A stretch of 9,415 nt of DNA from Roseovarius sp. UBA3070 (GCA_002366775.1 DFBW01000126.1:10082-19496); one strand, 5' to 3'; shown: positions 1-6,463, numbered from the stretch's first letter. Numbers and translations are program-made. The notes: generated by a model from the sequence alone, not told the origin.

Positions 1-435
1 GGGGCCAACCGTGCCAAAATCCATCTGACCGGTGTATAGTTCTTTCAATGCGCCCATGACCTTGCCCATATCACGGATGGAACTGGCGCCCGTGTCACTG
101 ACGGCTTTGTCGATGGCGCTGCTCACTTCGTCACCATTCAACTGACGTGGCAGGAATTCTTCGATCACCGTAATTTCAGCGCGTTCGCGTTCGGCCAGGT
201 CAATGCGTCCGCCTTCTTCGTAGGCGCGCACGCTTTCATTGCGTTGCTTGGTCATTTTCCCAAGGATTTGCAGGATGTCCGCATCACTCACGCCGGTTTC
301 GTTTCCATTGCCCCGCGCTGCGATGTCCTGATCTTTGATCGCGGCGTTGATCAGGCGCAATGTTGTCAGCCGATCAGCTGCTTTGTCTTTCATAGCCTGT
401 TTAACGGCCGTATTGACCTGATCGCGCAAATTCAT
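1..435 (-). CDS. GatB/YqeY-domain protein, 3' end cut by window edge
   Basis: The minus strand is open from an ATG at 435 to base 1 (145 codons, no stop). The protein begins MNLRDQVNTAVKQAMKDKAA and continues with LTTLRLINAAIKDQDIAARG, RNESVRAYEEGGRIDLAERE and EEFLPRQL, then MGKVMGALKELYTGQMDFG near the edge. This is the all-helical YqeY family, related to the tail domain of GatB, the amidotransferase subunit that matures Glu-tRNA(Gln)/Asp-tRNA(Asn). A direct tRNA role for stand-alone YqeY proteins is inferred from that homology and is not established. Family members are about 150 residues, so only a handful of C-terminal residues should be missing. An in-frame ATG at 444 would add three residues; I prefer 435 because family members usually begin M-x-LR. 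The upstream sequence offers only a weak GGGA ribosome site. It is divergent from carA, an arrangement I recall from related genomes. Confidence 0.93.
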   Translation of the reverse strand, partial: MNLRDQVNTAVKQAMKDKAADRLTTLRLINAAIKDQDIAARGNGNETGVSDADILQILGKMTKQRNESVRAYEEGGRIDLAERERAEITVIEEFLPRQLNGDEVSSAIDKAVSDTGASSIRDMGKVMGALKELYTGQMDFGTVGP

Positions 436-470
436 TTGATACATCCCGAGTGGTTGGTCACGAGACGCCG

Positions 471-499
471 ACCCTAGCCAAAGTTGCAGTTGGAGGCAA
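471..499 (-). promoter_or_regulatory. Candidate promoter of the YqeY gene
   Basis: Read on the minus strand, TTGCCT (494-499) and TAGGGT (471-476) are separated by 17 bases, a good sigma-70 arrangement. TAGGGT-like -10 boxes are common in this group of bacteria. Transcription would start near 464, giving a leader of roughly 20-30 bases before the start codon. The GntR gene in this window has a very similar -10 context (CTAGGGTCG). Confidence 0.5.
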
Positions 500-558
500 G
501 CGCGCGGATGTGGATTTGCCGCGATACCAAACGTCCAGCTTTGGGTGCATCTTGGCAC

Positions 559-587
559 TTGACCCGCGCCGTGGGCCTCCGTAGTTT
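559..587 (+). promoter_or_regulatory. Candidate carA promoter
   Basis: TTGACC (559-564) lies 17 bases before TAGTTT (582-587). The -35 matches the sigma-70 consensus at five of six positions, while the -10 is weak (T, A and the final T). The predicted start near 594 leaves a leader of about 28 bases carrying GGAG (608-611) ten bases before the carA ATG at 622. No hairpin or leader peptide suggestive of pyrimidine or arginine attenuation is visible in so short a leader. Confidence 0.35.
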
Positions 588-621
588 CCCGACAATTTGC
601 ACCCCCCGGAGAATCCTGATC

Positions 622-1770
622 ATGGCCGATGCGCCTCAGTCTCACCCAACCGCCTGCCTGGCCCTCGCGGATGGAACGTTGTTTTATGGCAAGGGCTTTG
701 GCGCTGTCGGCGAAACCACGGCAGAGTTGTGTTTCAACACCGCCATGACCGGGTATCAGGAAATCATGACTGACCCCTCTTATGCAGGGCAGGTGGTCAC
801 GTTTACCTTCCCGCATATCGGGAATGTCGGCGTGAACCCCGAGGACGATGAGGCCGCTGATCCGGTTGCCGCGGGCATGGTGGTGAAATGGAATCCGACC
901 CAGCCCAGCAATTGGCGCGCAAGTGAACATCTGGCCGATTGGCTGGCCCGGCGTGGACGTATTGCCATTGGCGGCATTGACACCCGTCGCCTGACCCGCG
1001 CCATCCGCCAACAAGGCGCGCCCCATGTGGCACTGGCGCATGACCCGGATGGTAATTTTGATGTGGCCGCTTTGGTGGCCCGGGCGCGGGGTTTTGGCGG
1101 GCTTGAGGGGCTTGATCTGGCTAAGGATGTTACCTGTGCACAATCCTATCGCTGGGATGAGATGCGCTGGGCCTGGCCCGAAGGCTATGCGCGCCAGACC
1201 GCGCCTAAATACAAGGTTGTCGCCATTGATTTTGGTGCCAAGCGAAATATCCTGCGCTGTCTGGCCTCGGCTGGGTGTGAAGTGACTGTGCTGCCCGCAA
1301 CCGCCACAGCGGATGAAGTGCTGGCGCATAAACCGGATGGCGTGTTTTTGTCCAACGGCCCCGGTGATCCGGCGGCGACGGGCGTGTATGCAGTGCCAAT
1401 GATTCAGGGAATTTTGGCCGCGAATTTGCCGGTCTTTGGCATTTGTCTGGGTCACCAGATGCTGGCGCTCGCGCTTGGGGCACAGACCGTCAAGATGAAT
1501 CACGGCCATCATGGGGCTAACCATCCGGTGAAGGATTTGGAGACAGGTAAAGTTGAAATTACCTCAATGAATCATGGGTTTGCGGTGGATAGTCAAACCT
1601 TGCCAGCCGAGCTGGTGGAAACTCATGTCTCGTTGTTTGACGGCTCTAACTGCGGTATCCGGGTGAAGGACCGCCCGGTGTTTTCGGTGCAGCACCATCC
1701 CGAAGCCAGCCCTGGACCTCAGGACAGCTTTTATCTGTTTGAACGGTTTGCAGCGTCGATGACGGCTTGA
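622..1770 (+). CDS. carA: Carbamoyl-phosphate synthase small (glutaminase) subunit
   Basis: Glutamine amidotransferase subunit of carbamoyl-phosphate synthase. It hydrolyses glutamine and passes ammonia to CarB to make carbamoyl phosphate for arginine and pyrimidine synthesis in the cytoplasm. The N-terminal half has the CarA-specific signature ELCFNTAMTGYQEIMTDPSY. The class I amidotransferase domain starts near residue 197 (YKVVAIDFGAKRNILR). Its nucleophile is Cys275 in VFGICLGHQMLALALG, and the other catalytic residues are His359 and Glu361 in VQHHPEASPGP. LSNGPGDP is also present. The frame stays open upstream to 484, but the ATG at 622 has GGAG (608-611) ten bases before it and gives 382 residues, the normal CarA length. 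carB is not adjacent, which is usual in alphaproteobacteria. All catalytic residues are present, so the enzyme should be functional. Confidence 0.98.
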   Translation: MADAPQSHPTACLALADGTLFYGKGFGAVGETTAELCFNTAMTGYQEIMTDPSYAGQVVTFTFPHIGNVGVNPEDDEAADPVAAGMVVKWNPTQPSNWRASEHLADWLARRGRIAIGGIDTRRLTRAIRQQGAPHVALAHDPDGNFDVAALVARARGFGGLEGLDLAKDVTCAQSYRWDEMRWAWPEGYARQTAPKYKVVAIDFGAKRNILRCLASAGCEVTVLPATATADEVLAHKPDGVFLSNGPGDPAATGVYAVPMIQGILAANLPVFGICLGHQMLALALGAQTVKMNHGHHGANHPVKDLETGKVEITSMNHGFAVDSQTLPAELVETHVSLFDGSNCGIRVKDRPVFSVQHHPEASPGPQDSFYLFERFAASMTA

Positions 1771-1840
1771 TTTCTCTCAACCTGAAATTTGAGCTGACCG
1801 GACTGAAAAACTCCTGATCTTAATAACTTACGTCCCATGA

Positions 1841-1855
1841 TTAACCCGTTGTTAA
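1841..1855. promoter_or_regulatory. CtrA-type box (TTAA-N7-TTAA), site 1
   Basis: TTAA (1841-1844), seven bases CCCGTTG, then TTAA (1852-1855): an exact match to the TTAA-N7-TTAA consensus of the alphaproteobacterial response regulator CtrA. It lies 73 bases upstream of the glycosyltransferase start codon in the 157-base gap after carA. A second, weaker box begins 22 bases downstream, about two helical turns away, so both would face the same side of the DNA. That CtrA binds here is inference. Confidence 0.5.
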
Positions 1856-1862
1856 GGAAGTA

Positions 1863-1885
1863 TTTACTTTCCATTAACCTATAGC
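1863..1885 (+). promoter_or_regulatory. Candidate glycosyltransferase promoter with a second CtrA-like box
   Basis: TTTA (1863-1866), seven bases, then TTAA (1874-1877) is a one-mismatch CtrA-like box. Two bases later comes TATAGC (1880-1885), a plausible -10. No recognisable sigma-70 -35 hexamer lies 16-18 bases before it. The second box occupies that position, the usual geometry for CtrA-activated promoters. Transcription would begin near 1892, leaving a leader of about 36 bases that ends in GAGGA (1914-1918), nine bases before the ATG. Confidence 0.4.
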
Positions 1886-1927
1886 AGGCACACTCAATTG
1901 CTGAAGGGTAAGTGAGGACTGCAAAAA

Positions 1928-3832
1928 ATGGGCATTTCGGAACTACGCCAACTGGGGCCGCAGGCGCTGAAATATGCCGGTGAGACCAGCACGTTAGGGG
2001 ATGAGCTGGTCAAAACGGGTACAATTTCAAAATCAGATGCGCTGTTGGCGCAACTGGTCAAAAGGCGTTGCGACACCTCTATTGAGCGGATTTTTAGCGC
2101 TGAGGGTCTGGCCAGCGAACGGCAATTGCTGGACGCTCATGCGAACCGTTTAAGTACGCTGACGTTATCGGCGGATGATCTGCAAGCGTCTCAACTGCTG
2201 GCAGATGGGTTTGATCCCCGTGACATGATCAAGCACGGGTTTGCCCCCCTGGCTGATGCTCGTGGTCGGCCTGTTGTGGCCACCGCACATCCTGATCAAT
2301 TTCGAGAGTATGCCTCTGATTTACCAATGCATATTGCCGGCGCCCCGCGTGTGTTGGCAGGGCGGCAGGATATCCAAAACCGAATTGTTGATGATTTTCA
2401 TACCGATTTGTCTTTTTATGCCGAAACGCGTGTGCAGGAAGCCGAAAGTTGCCGCCGCTGGGGCCATCGGGCGCATCGCCGGGTGGCTGCCATACTCACA
2501 TGTCTGCTTCTATTGGCTGTCGTGATCCTGGCGTTCCCTACGGTGGTATTTTCGATCTTTGCAATTTGGGCTGCCTTTACCCTGGTGGTCACGGCGGGCA
2601 TGAAAATGGCCGCGTTTGTATCAGCCATCACCGCAGAACCTGATGCGCCCCCCGCCCCGGAATCAATGCAACACAAGCCATTGCCCAAGGTATCTATCCT
2701 TGTGCCACTTTTCCGGGAAACTGAGGTTTTACATGCGCTTGTGGCGCGGCTTTCAACCTTGACCTACCCCAAGTGTTTGCTGGATGTGATCCTTGTGCTT
2801 GAGGAAGAAGACAAGCTGACCCAAGCCACTTTGGCAGAAATTGATTTGCCCCCATGGATTCGCGCTGTGATCTGCCCTGATGGCCAGCCTCGTACAAAAC
2901 CGCGCGCAATGAATTATGCGCTGGATTTTTGCGAAGGGGATATTGTGGGCATTTTTGATGCCGAAGACGCACCCGACCCGGACCAGATCACAAAAGTCGC
3001 GCGCCGGTTTCAACACGCCCCGGAGGACGTGGCCTGTTTGCAGGGTATTCTGGACTATTATAATCCGAGCCAAAACTGGCTGGCACGGTGTTTCACCATC
3101 GAATACGCCACTTGGTTCCGGGTGATGTTACCCGGCATGGCGCGGCTTGGATTTGCCATTCCACTGGGCGGTACGACGCTCTATTTTAAACGGAATGTTC
3201 TTGAGGCGCTTGGAGGTTGGGACGCCCATAATGTGACCGAAGACGCGGATCTGGGCTTTCGTCTGGCACGCCATGGATATCGCACGGAAATGGTGCATAC
3301 CACCACCGAAGAGGAGGCGAACTGCCGCTTCTGGCCGTGGGTCAAGCAACGCTCACGCTGGCTCAAGGGCTACATGACCACCTATCTGGTGCATATGCGC
3401 AATCCAGTGCAGTTGTTTCACCAGCTGGGCGCATGGAAATTCTTTGGGTTTCAGGCGCATTTTCTGACAGCGTTGTCGCAGTTTATCCTGGCGCCGGTTT
3501 TGTGGTCGTTCTGGCTCGTCTTGTTTGGCTTGCCACATCCGCTTGATCCGCTGGTATCACGCTCGGCGCTGGCTGTGATTGGCAGTCTTTTTCTATTGAT
3601 TGAGGTTTTGAATATCGCCATCCACACCACGGCAGTCTCAGGGGCCAAGCACAGGTTTTTAATGCTATGGTCTCCGACCATGCATTTCTACTCTCCGCTG
3701 GGTGCTATTGCTGCGTATAAGGCGCTGTACGAACTTGTTTTCAAACCGTTCTACTGGGATAAAACCACGCATGGGCTGTCGCTCGCGGTGGTTGGGGCAA
3801 AGCCCTCAGACGGTGCTGTCGACTTCCCCTGA
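1928..3832 (+). CDS. Membrane family 2 glycosyltransferase with MshEN-like N-terminus
   Basis: Probable inner-membrane polysaccharide synthase or processive glycosyltransferase, 634 residues. Residues 20-80 show two helix-turn motifs of MshEN/T2SSE N-terminal type: LGDELVKTGTISKSDALLAQ, then a degenerate copy SIERIFSAEGLASERQLLDA. A hydrophobic stretch at about 185-232 probably gives two membrane helices. The GT-A domain begins at PKVSILVPLFRE (about 253). It carries the D-x-x-D element FDAEDAPDP (D344, D347), TED (437-439) and QRSRW (474-478), the set found in cellulose-synthase-like GT2 enzymes. Further membrane segments lie near 508-540 and 550-577, and the tail is KPFYWDKTTHG. The layout resembles E. 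coli NfrB, which combines GT2 and MshEN modules but has MshEN at the C-terminus. The sugar donor and product cannot be told. GAGGA nine bases upstream supports the start. The 3' end overlaps the convergent GntR gene by 27 bases. Confidence 0.88.
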   Translation: MGISELRQLGPQALKYAGETSTLGDELVKTGTISKSDALLAQLVKRRCDTSIERIFSAEGLASERQLLDAHANRLSTLTLSADDLQASQLLADGFDPRDMIKHGFAPLADARGRPVVATAHPDQFREYASDLPMHIAGAPRVLAGRQDIQNRIVDDFHTDLSFYAETRVQEAESCRRWGHRAHRRVAAILTCLLLLAVVILAFPTVVFSIFAIWAAFTLVVTAGMKMAAFVSAITAEPDAPPAPESMQHKPLPKVSILVPLFRETEVLHALVARLSTLTYPKCLLDVILVLEEEDKLTQATLAEIDLPPWIRAVICPDGQPRTKPRAMNYALDFCEGDIVGIFDAEDAPDPDQITKVARRFQHAPEDVACLQGILDYYNPSQNWLARCFTIEYATWFRVMLPGMARLGFAIPLGGTTLYFKRNVLEALGGWDAHNVTEDADLGFRLARHGYRTEMVHTTTEEEANCRFWPWVKQRSRWLKGYMTTYLVHMRNPVQLFHQLGAWKFFGFQAHFLTALSQFILAPVLWSFWLVLFGLPHPLDPLVSRSALAVIGSLFLLIEVLNIAIHTTAVSGAKHRFLMLWSPTMHFYSPLGAIAAYKALYELVFKPFYWDKTTHGLSLAVVGAKPSDGAVDFP

Positions 3833-4450
3833 ATCCAGTTTCAACCGGGTGACAAACGCCTTGGAAATATGTGCCTTCAGCGCCTCAGCGGCACGGGAGG
3901 TATCACGCGCTTCAATCGCTGAAACGATGGCGTCATGTTCGGCAATTGCGGCTTCATCACGGCCTACGGCAGCTAGTGATGTGGTTGCCAGCAACGCCAT
4001 TGAGCGGTGTACAAGATCCAGCTGCTGCACGAGAAACCGGTTGTGCGAGGCCAGATGTATCTGCTTGTGGAACCGCCGGTTGGCGCGTGACATCGCGTCG
4101 GGATTGCCCATCAACGAGCGGTCTTCTTCGACCATATCGCGCAACACGTGTATTTCTTCGTCAGTTGCATGGCGCGCGGCCAGATTTGCAGCCAGCGCCT
4201 CAAGTTCAGCCCGCACCACATAAAGCTCGGCCAATTGATTGTGGTCCAGCGATGAGACAATCAAAGAGCGCCCGTCTCGGGTGAGCAATGATTGGGTTTC
4301 CAGACGTTGCAACGCCTCACGAATGGGGGTGCGCGATACACCCAGCCGATCTGCCAGATCGCTTTCAACCAGCCGGTCGCCGGGTTTATAAACGCCGCTG
4401 TCAATGGCATCGAGGATCAGCGTGTAAGCATCGGTCGGTTGCGATTTCAT
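3806..4450 (-). CDS. GntR-family transcriptional regulator, FCD (FadR/VanR) type
   Basis: A 214-residue DNA-binding regulator. Residues about 5-66 form the GntR winged helix, with the signature YKPGDRLVESDLADRLGVSR followed by TPIREALQRLETQSLL. Residues about 70-200 form an all-helical FCD ligand domain. It has candidate metal ligands H128 (RRFHKQIH), H172 (AEHDAIV) and H194 (KAHI); the position four before H128, often Asp in this family, is Asn124. The frame can start at TTG (4459), but I chose ATG at 4450 because AGAGGGA (minus strand, 4461-4467) sits ten bases before it and only one base before the TTG. It is divergent from the HAD gene, so autoregulation and control of that neighbour are the natural hypotheses. 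The effector is unknown; FCD regulators generally sense small organic acids. Its end overlaps the glycosyltransferase gene by 27 bases. Confidence 0.93.
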   Translation of the reverse strand: MKSQPTDAYTLILDAIDSGVYKPGDRLVESDLADRLGVSRTPIREALQRLETQSLLTRDGRSLIVSSLDHNQLAELYVVRAELEALAANLAARHATDEEIHVLRDMVEEDRSLMGNPDAMSRANRRFHKQIHLASHNRFLVQQLDLVHRSMALLATTSLAAVGRDEAAIAEHDAIVSAIEARDTSRAAEALKAHISKAFVTRLKLDSGEVDSTV

Positions 4451-4460
4451 GCGCGTCAAG

Positions 4461-4467
4461 TCCCTCT
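4461..4467 (-). promoter_or_regulatory. Ribosome binding site deciding the GntR start
   Basis: On the minus strand AGAGGGA lies ten bases before ATG (4450) and one base before an in-frame TTG (4459). Only the ATG has workable spacing, so three residues of the longest reading frame are dropped. Confidence 0.6.
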
Positions 4468-4484
4468 GGCATTCGTCTTGCGCG

Positions 4485-4514
4485 ACCCTAGACGCGGAAC
4501 CCCCACGGTTTCAA
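4485..4514 (-). promoter_or_regulatory. Candidate promoter of the GntR gene
   Basis: Minus-strand TTGAAA (4509-4514), an 18-base spacer, then TAGGGT (4485-4490). The -35 overlaps a short palindrome, GGTT-TC-AACC (4507-4516), a possible autoregulatory contact. Transcription would start near 4478, about 28 bases before the ATG. It stands back-to-back with the HAD promoter: the two -35 hexamers are nine bases apart. Confidence 0.5.
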
Positions 4515-4523
4515 CCCTGAGCG

Positions 4524-4538
4524 TTGCACCCGGTGTAA
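4524..4538. promoter_or_regulatory. Imperfect palindrome, candidate GntR operator
   Basis: TTGCACC-C-GGTGTAA is a 15-base dyad centred on 4531; six of seven base pairs match (the third position fails). It lies between the two divergent promoters and overlaps the putative -35 of the HAD gene. FCD-type GntR regulators typically bind short palindromes in their own divergent intergenic region, so this is the best operator candidate. The assignment is inferred from position and symmetry only. Confidence 0.4.
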
Positions 4539-4552
4539 AGCCGACCTAAGTT
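4524..4552 (+). promoter_or_regulatory. Candidate HAD-gene promoter, possibly giving a leaderless mRNA
   Basis: TTGCAC (4524-4529), a 17-base spacer, then TAAGTT (4547-4552). The -10 ends only six bases before the ATG at 4559, so transcription would start at or next to the A of the start codon. The bases before the ATG (TTGGCCCC) contain no purine-rich ribosome site, which fits a leaderless message. Both hexamers are imperfect. Confidence 0.35.
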
Positions 4553-4558
4553 GGCCCC

Positions 4559-5203
4559 ATGCCGAAGGACCAATTTCATCACATACAGCAATGGGTGTTT
4601 GACCTCGATAATACGCTATACCCGCCTGCCGCGCGCCTGTTTGATCAGATCGAGGTGAAGATGACGGATTTTGTCATGGAGGCCCTGGGGGTGGAACGCG
4701 CCGAGGCCGACAGATTGCGCACGCACTATTGGCACACCCACGGCACCACCCTTGCGGGGCTAATGCGCGAACATGATGTTGATCCCGGCCCCTATCTGAG
4801 CGATGTGCACGAGATTTCACTGGATCATCTGGAGCTTGATCCGGTGTTGGCCTGCAATATCCGTGCGCTGCCCGGTCGCAAGATTGTTTATACCAATGGC
4901 TGTGCGCCTTATGCAGAACGGGTGTTGGCGGCGCGCGGCCTGTCTGGTGTGTTTGACGCGGTGTACGGCGTTGAACATGCAGGGTTTTTGCCAAAACCCG
5001 AGCAAGGCGCGTTTGAGGCGGTGTTTGCACTGGACGGGATAGAGCCCAAATGTGCCGCTATGTTTGAGGATGACGCGCGCAACCTGTCAGCGCCGCATGA
5101 CATGGGCATGCGCACCGTGCATGTGGCCCCAGAGGCACATATAGCGCACCACATCCATCATCACACCGATGACCTGTCTGGTTTTCTGGCGCGGCTGCTG
5201 TGA
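4559..5203 (+). CDS. HAD-superfamily hydrolase, pyrimidine 5'-nucleotidase type
   Basis: Cytoplasmic HAD phosphatase of 214 residues. Motif I is VFDLDNTLYPP (nucleophile Asp15, acid/base Asp17), motif II is IVYTNG (Thr112), motif III includes Lys146 in FLPKPEQGAF, and motif IV is MFEDDARNL (E170, D171, D172). DNTLYPP with a helical cap and PKP is typical of the SDT1/pyrimidine 5'-nucleotidase branch, which dephosphorylates UMP and CMP; the substrate here is inferred from the family. A histidine-rich patch near the end (six His between 194 and 202, reading HIAHHIHHHTDD) might bind metal or simply be a family trait. The ATG at 4559 has no ribosome site, so the mRNA may be leaderless. The gene is divergent from the GntR regulator, and the UbiH-type gene follows after 57 bases, so the two could be co-transcribed. 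Confidence 0.88.
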   Translation: MPKDQFHHIQQWVFDLDNTLYPPAARLFDQIEVKMTDFVMEALGVERAEADRLRTHYWHTHGTTLAGLMREHDVDPGPYLSDVHEISLDHLELDPVLACNIRALPGRKIVYTNGCAPYAERVLAARGLSGVFDAVYGVEHAGFLPKPEQGAFEAVFALDGIEPKCAAMFEDDARNLSAPHDMGMRTVHVAPEAHIAHHIHHHTDDLSGFLARLL

Positions 5204-5250
5204 CAGGCTGTCGCTTGGACATGGTTGAAAATTGCCTTATCTCAGAAGTC

Positions 5251-5256
5251 AGGAGG
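5251..5256 (+). promoter_or_regulatory. Ribosome binding site deciding the UbiH-type start
   Basis: AGGAGG sits four bases before the ATG at 5261. The frame stays open to a TTG at 5225, but that codon has no ribosome site and would add twelve residues before the conserved FAD-binding strand. A weak promoter (TTGGAC 5215-5220, 17 bases, TATCTC 5238-5243) just upstream is possible. Confidence 0.65.
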
Positions 5257-5260
5257 CCCG

Positions 5261-6463
5261 ATGACCCATTCGCGATATGATATTGTAATTTCCGGTGGCG
5301 GTGTGGCCGGGCTGACGGCGGCGGCGGTGTTTGGGCGGGCCGGGTACTCGGTTTTATGCGTGGATCCCACCCCACCCGTGACCGAGCGCGACAGCGCGGG
5401 TGCTGATCTGCGCAGCACGGCATTTTTGCAGCCGGCGCAGGCGTTGCTGACGTATGCGGGGCTGTGGGAGCGTCTGGCAGAACACGCCTCGGATTTGCAG
5501 ATCATGCGCATTGTGGATGCCGGGGGCGAGGTGGCAGAACCTAGGGTGATTAAGGAGTTTGACGCCGCTGATATTTCAGACCAACCGTTTGGCTGGAACC
5601 TGCCCAACTGGCTGCTCAGACGTGAAATGCTGGCGCATATTGCAGGGCTGGAGGGCGTGACGTTTCGGGCTGGCGTTGGAACCACATCGCTGTTCACGCG
5701 ACAGGCTGAGGCACGCGTGAAGCTGAGCGATGGCACCCAAGTGCGTTGCCGTCTGGTGATTGCTGCTGATGGGCGTGGATCAATGATCCGACAAGCAGCA
5801 GGGATTGACGTGAACACAACACGGTATGGGCAAAAGGCGCTGGCCTTTGCGGTGACGCATCCCATTCCACATGGCAATGTATCGACCGAGATCCACCGCT
5901 CAGGTGGGCCATTCACCCTTGTGCCTCTACCTGATTATCAGGGACGACCATCCTCTGCCGTGGTCTGGATGGAGGATGGCCCCGAAGCGCTACGTTTGGC
6001 TGGGCTTGAGACGCCGGCGTTTGAGGCGGCGATGAATGCGCGGTCGTGCCACTTGTTTGGGCCATTGACGCTGGCCTCGCGCCGGACGGTCTGGCCGATT
6101 ATCTCGCAGGTGGCGGAGCGTATGATGGCAGAGCGTGTGGCGCTGGTGGCGGAAGCGGCACATGTGGTGCCGCCCATCGGTGCGCAGGGGTTGAATATGT
6201 CGCTGGGCGATATGCAGGCGCTTTTGGATTTGGCGCTGGAGGCCCCCGACCGGCTGGGTGATCGGCAAATGTTGGAGGCCTATCACCGCAAACGGCATTT
6301 CGAGATCAAAACGCGCGTGGCCGGAATTGATATGCTCAACCGTGCATCACAATTGCACAGTCAGCCCCTGCGCGATGCGCGCGCCATGGGGCTGAATGCG
6401 ATTTATGCACTGGCGCCTGTGCGCAAAACACTGATGCAGATGGGGCTTGGGATGCGCGGGTAG
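5261..6463 (+). CDS. UbiH/UbiF/COQ6-family FAD-dependent monooxygenase
   Basis: Flavoprotein hydroxylase of 400 residues, probably adding a hydroxyl to the ring of a ubiquinone precursor at the membrane face. The dinucleotide-binding motif is VISGGGVAGLTAAAVFGRAG (G12, G14, G17). ADLRSTAFLQPAQALL matches the family's D-x-R-x-x-A element. AADGRGSMIRQAAG (D170-G173) is the DG motif. The second FAD element is VAEAAHVVPPIGAQGLNMSL (296-315), where the textbook GD is replaced by AE before AAH; I recall this variant in related alphaproteobacterial enzymes. Which ring position it hydroxylates (UbiH, UbiF, UbiI or the alphaproteobacterial UbiL role) cannot be decided, because these paralogs overlap in sequence and specificity. 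It follows the HAD gene with 57 bases between. The last G of its TAG stop is the first base of a perfect 24-base palindrome, probably its terminator. Confidence 0.9.
   Translation: MTHSRYDIVISGGGVAGLTAAAVFGRAGYSVLCVDPTPPVTERDSAGADLRSTAFLQPAQALLTYAGLWERLAEHASDLQIMRIVDAGGEVAEPRVIKEFDAADISDQPFGWNLPNWLLRREMLAHIAGLEGVTFRAGVGTTSLFTRQAEARVKLSDGTQVRCRLVIAADGRGSMIRQAAGIDVNTTRYGQKALAFAVTHPIPHGNVSTEIHRSGGPFTLVPLPDYQGRPSSAVVWMEDGPEALRLAGLETPAFEAAMNARSCHLFGPLTLASRRTVWPIISQVAERMMAERVALVAEAAHVVPPIGAQGLNMSLGDMQALLDLALEAPDRLGDRQMLEAYHRKRHFEIKTRVAGIDMLNRASQLHSQPLRDARAMGLNAIYALAPVRKTLMQMGLGMRG

Noticed and set aside
244..477. 77-codon plus-strand frame at the left edge
   Set aside because: It lies opposite the YqeY coding sequence, whose minus-strand frame is open across the whole segment with family motifs.
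484..621. 46-codon N-terminal extension of carA
   Set aside because: The extension starts without a ribosome site, spans the likely promoter, and would make CarA longer than its normal 382 residues; the ATG at 622 is well supported.
1776..1793. CTCAA...TTGAG hairpin after carA as a terminator
   Set aside because: Only five base pairs around an 8-base loop and no T-tract, so it is not supportable as a terminator.
3702..4223. 173-codon plus-strand frame over the GntR gene
   Set aside because: Low-complexity Ser/Arg/Ala-rich translation typical of an antisense shadow; the minus-strand protein is a clear GntR/FCD regulator.
5242..5916. 224-codon open frame antisense to the UbiH-type gene
   Set aside because: It is the reverse-strand shadow of a high-GC coding region, has no family resemblance and no ribosome site; the plus-strand frame carries every FAD motif.
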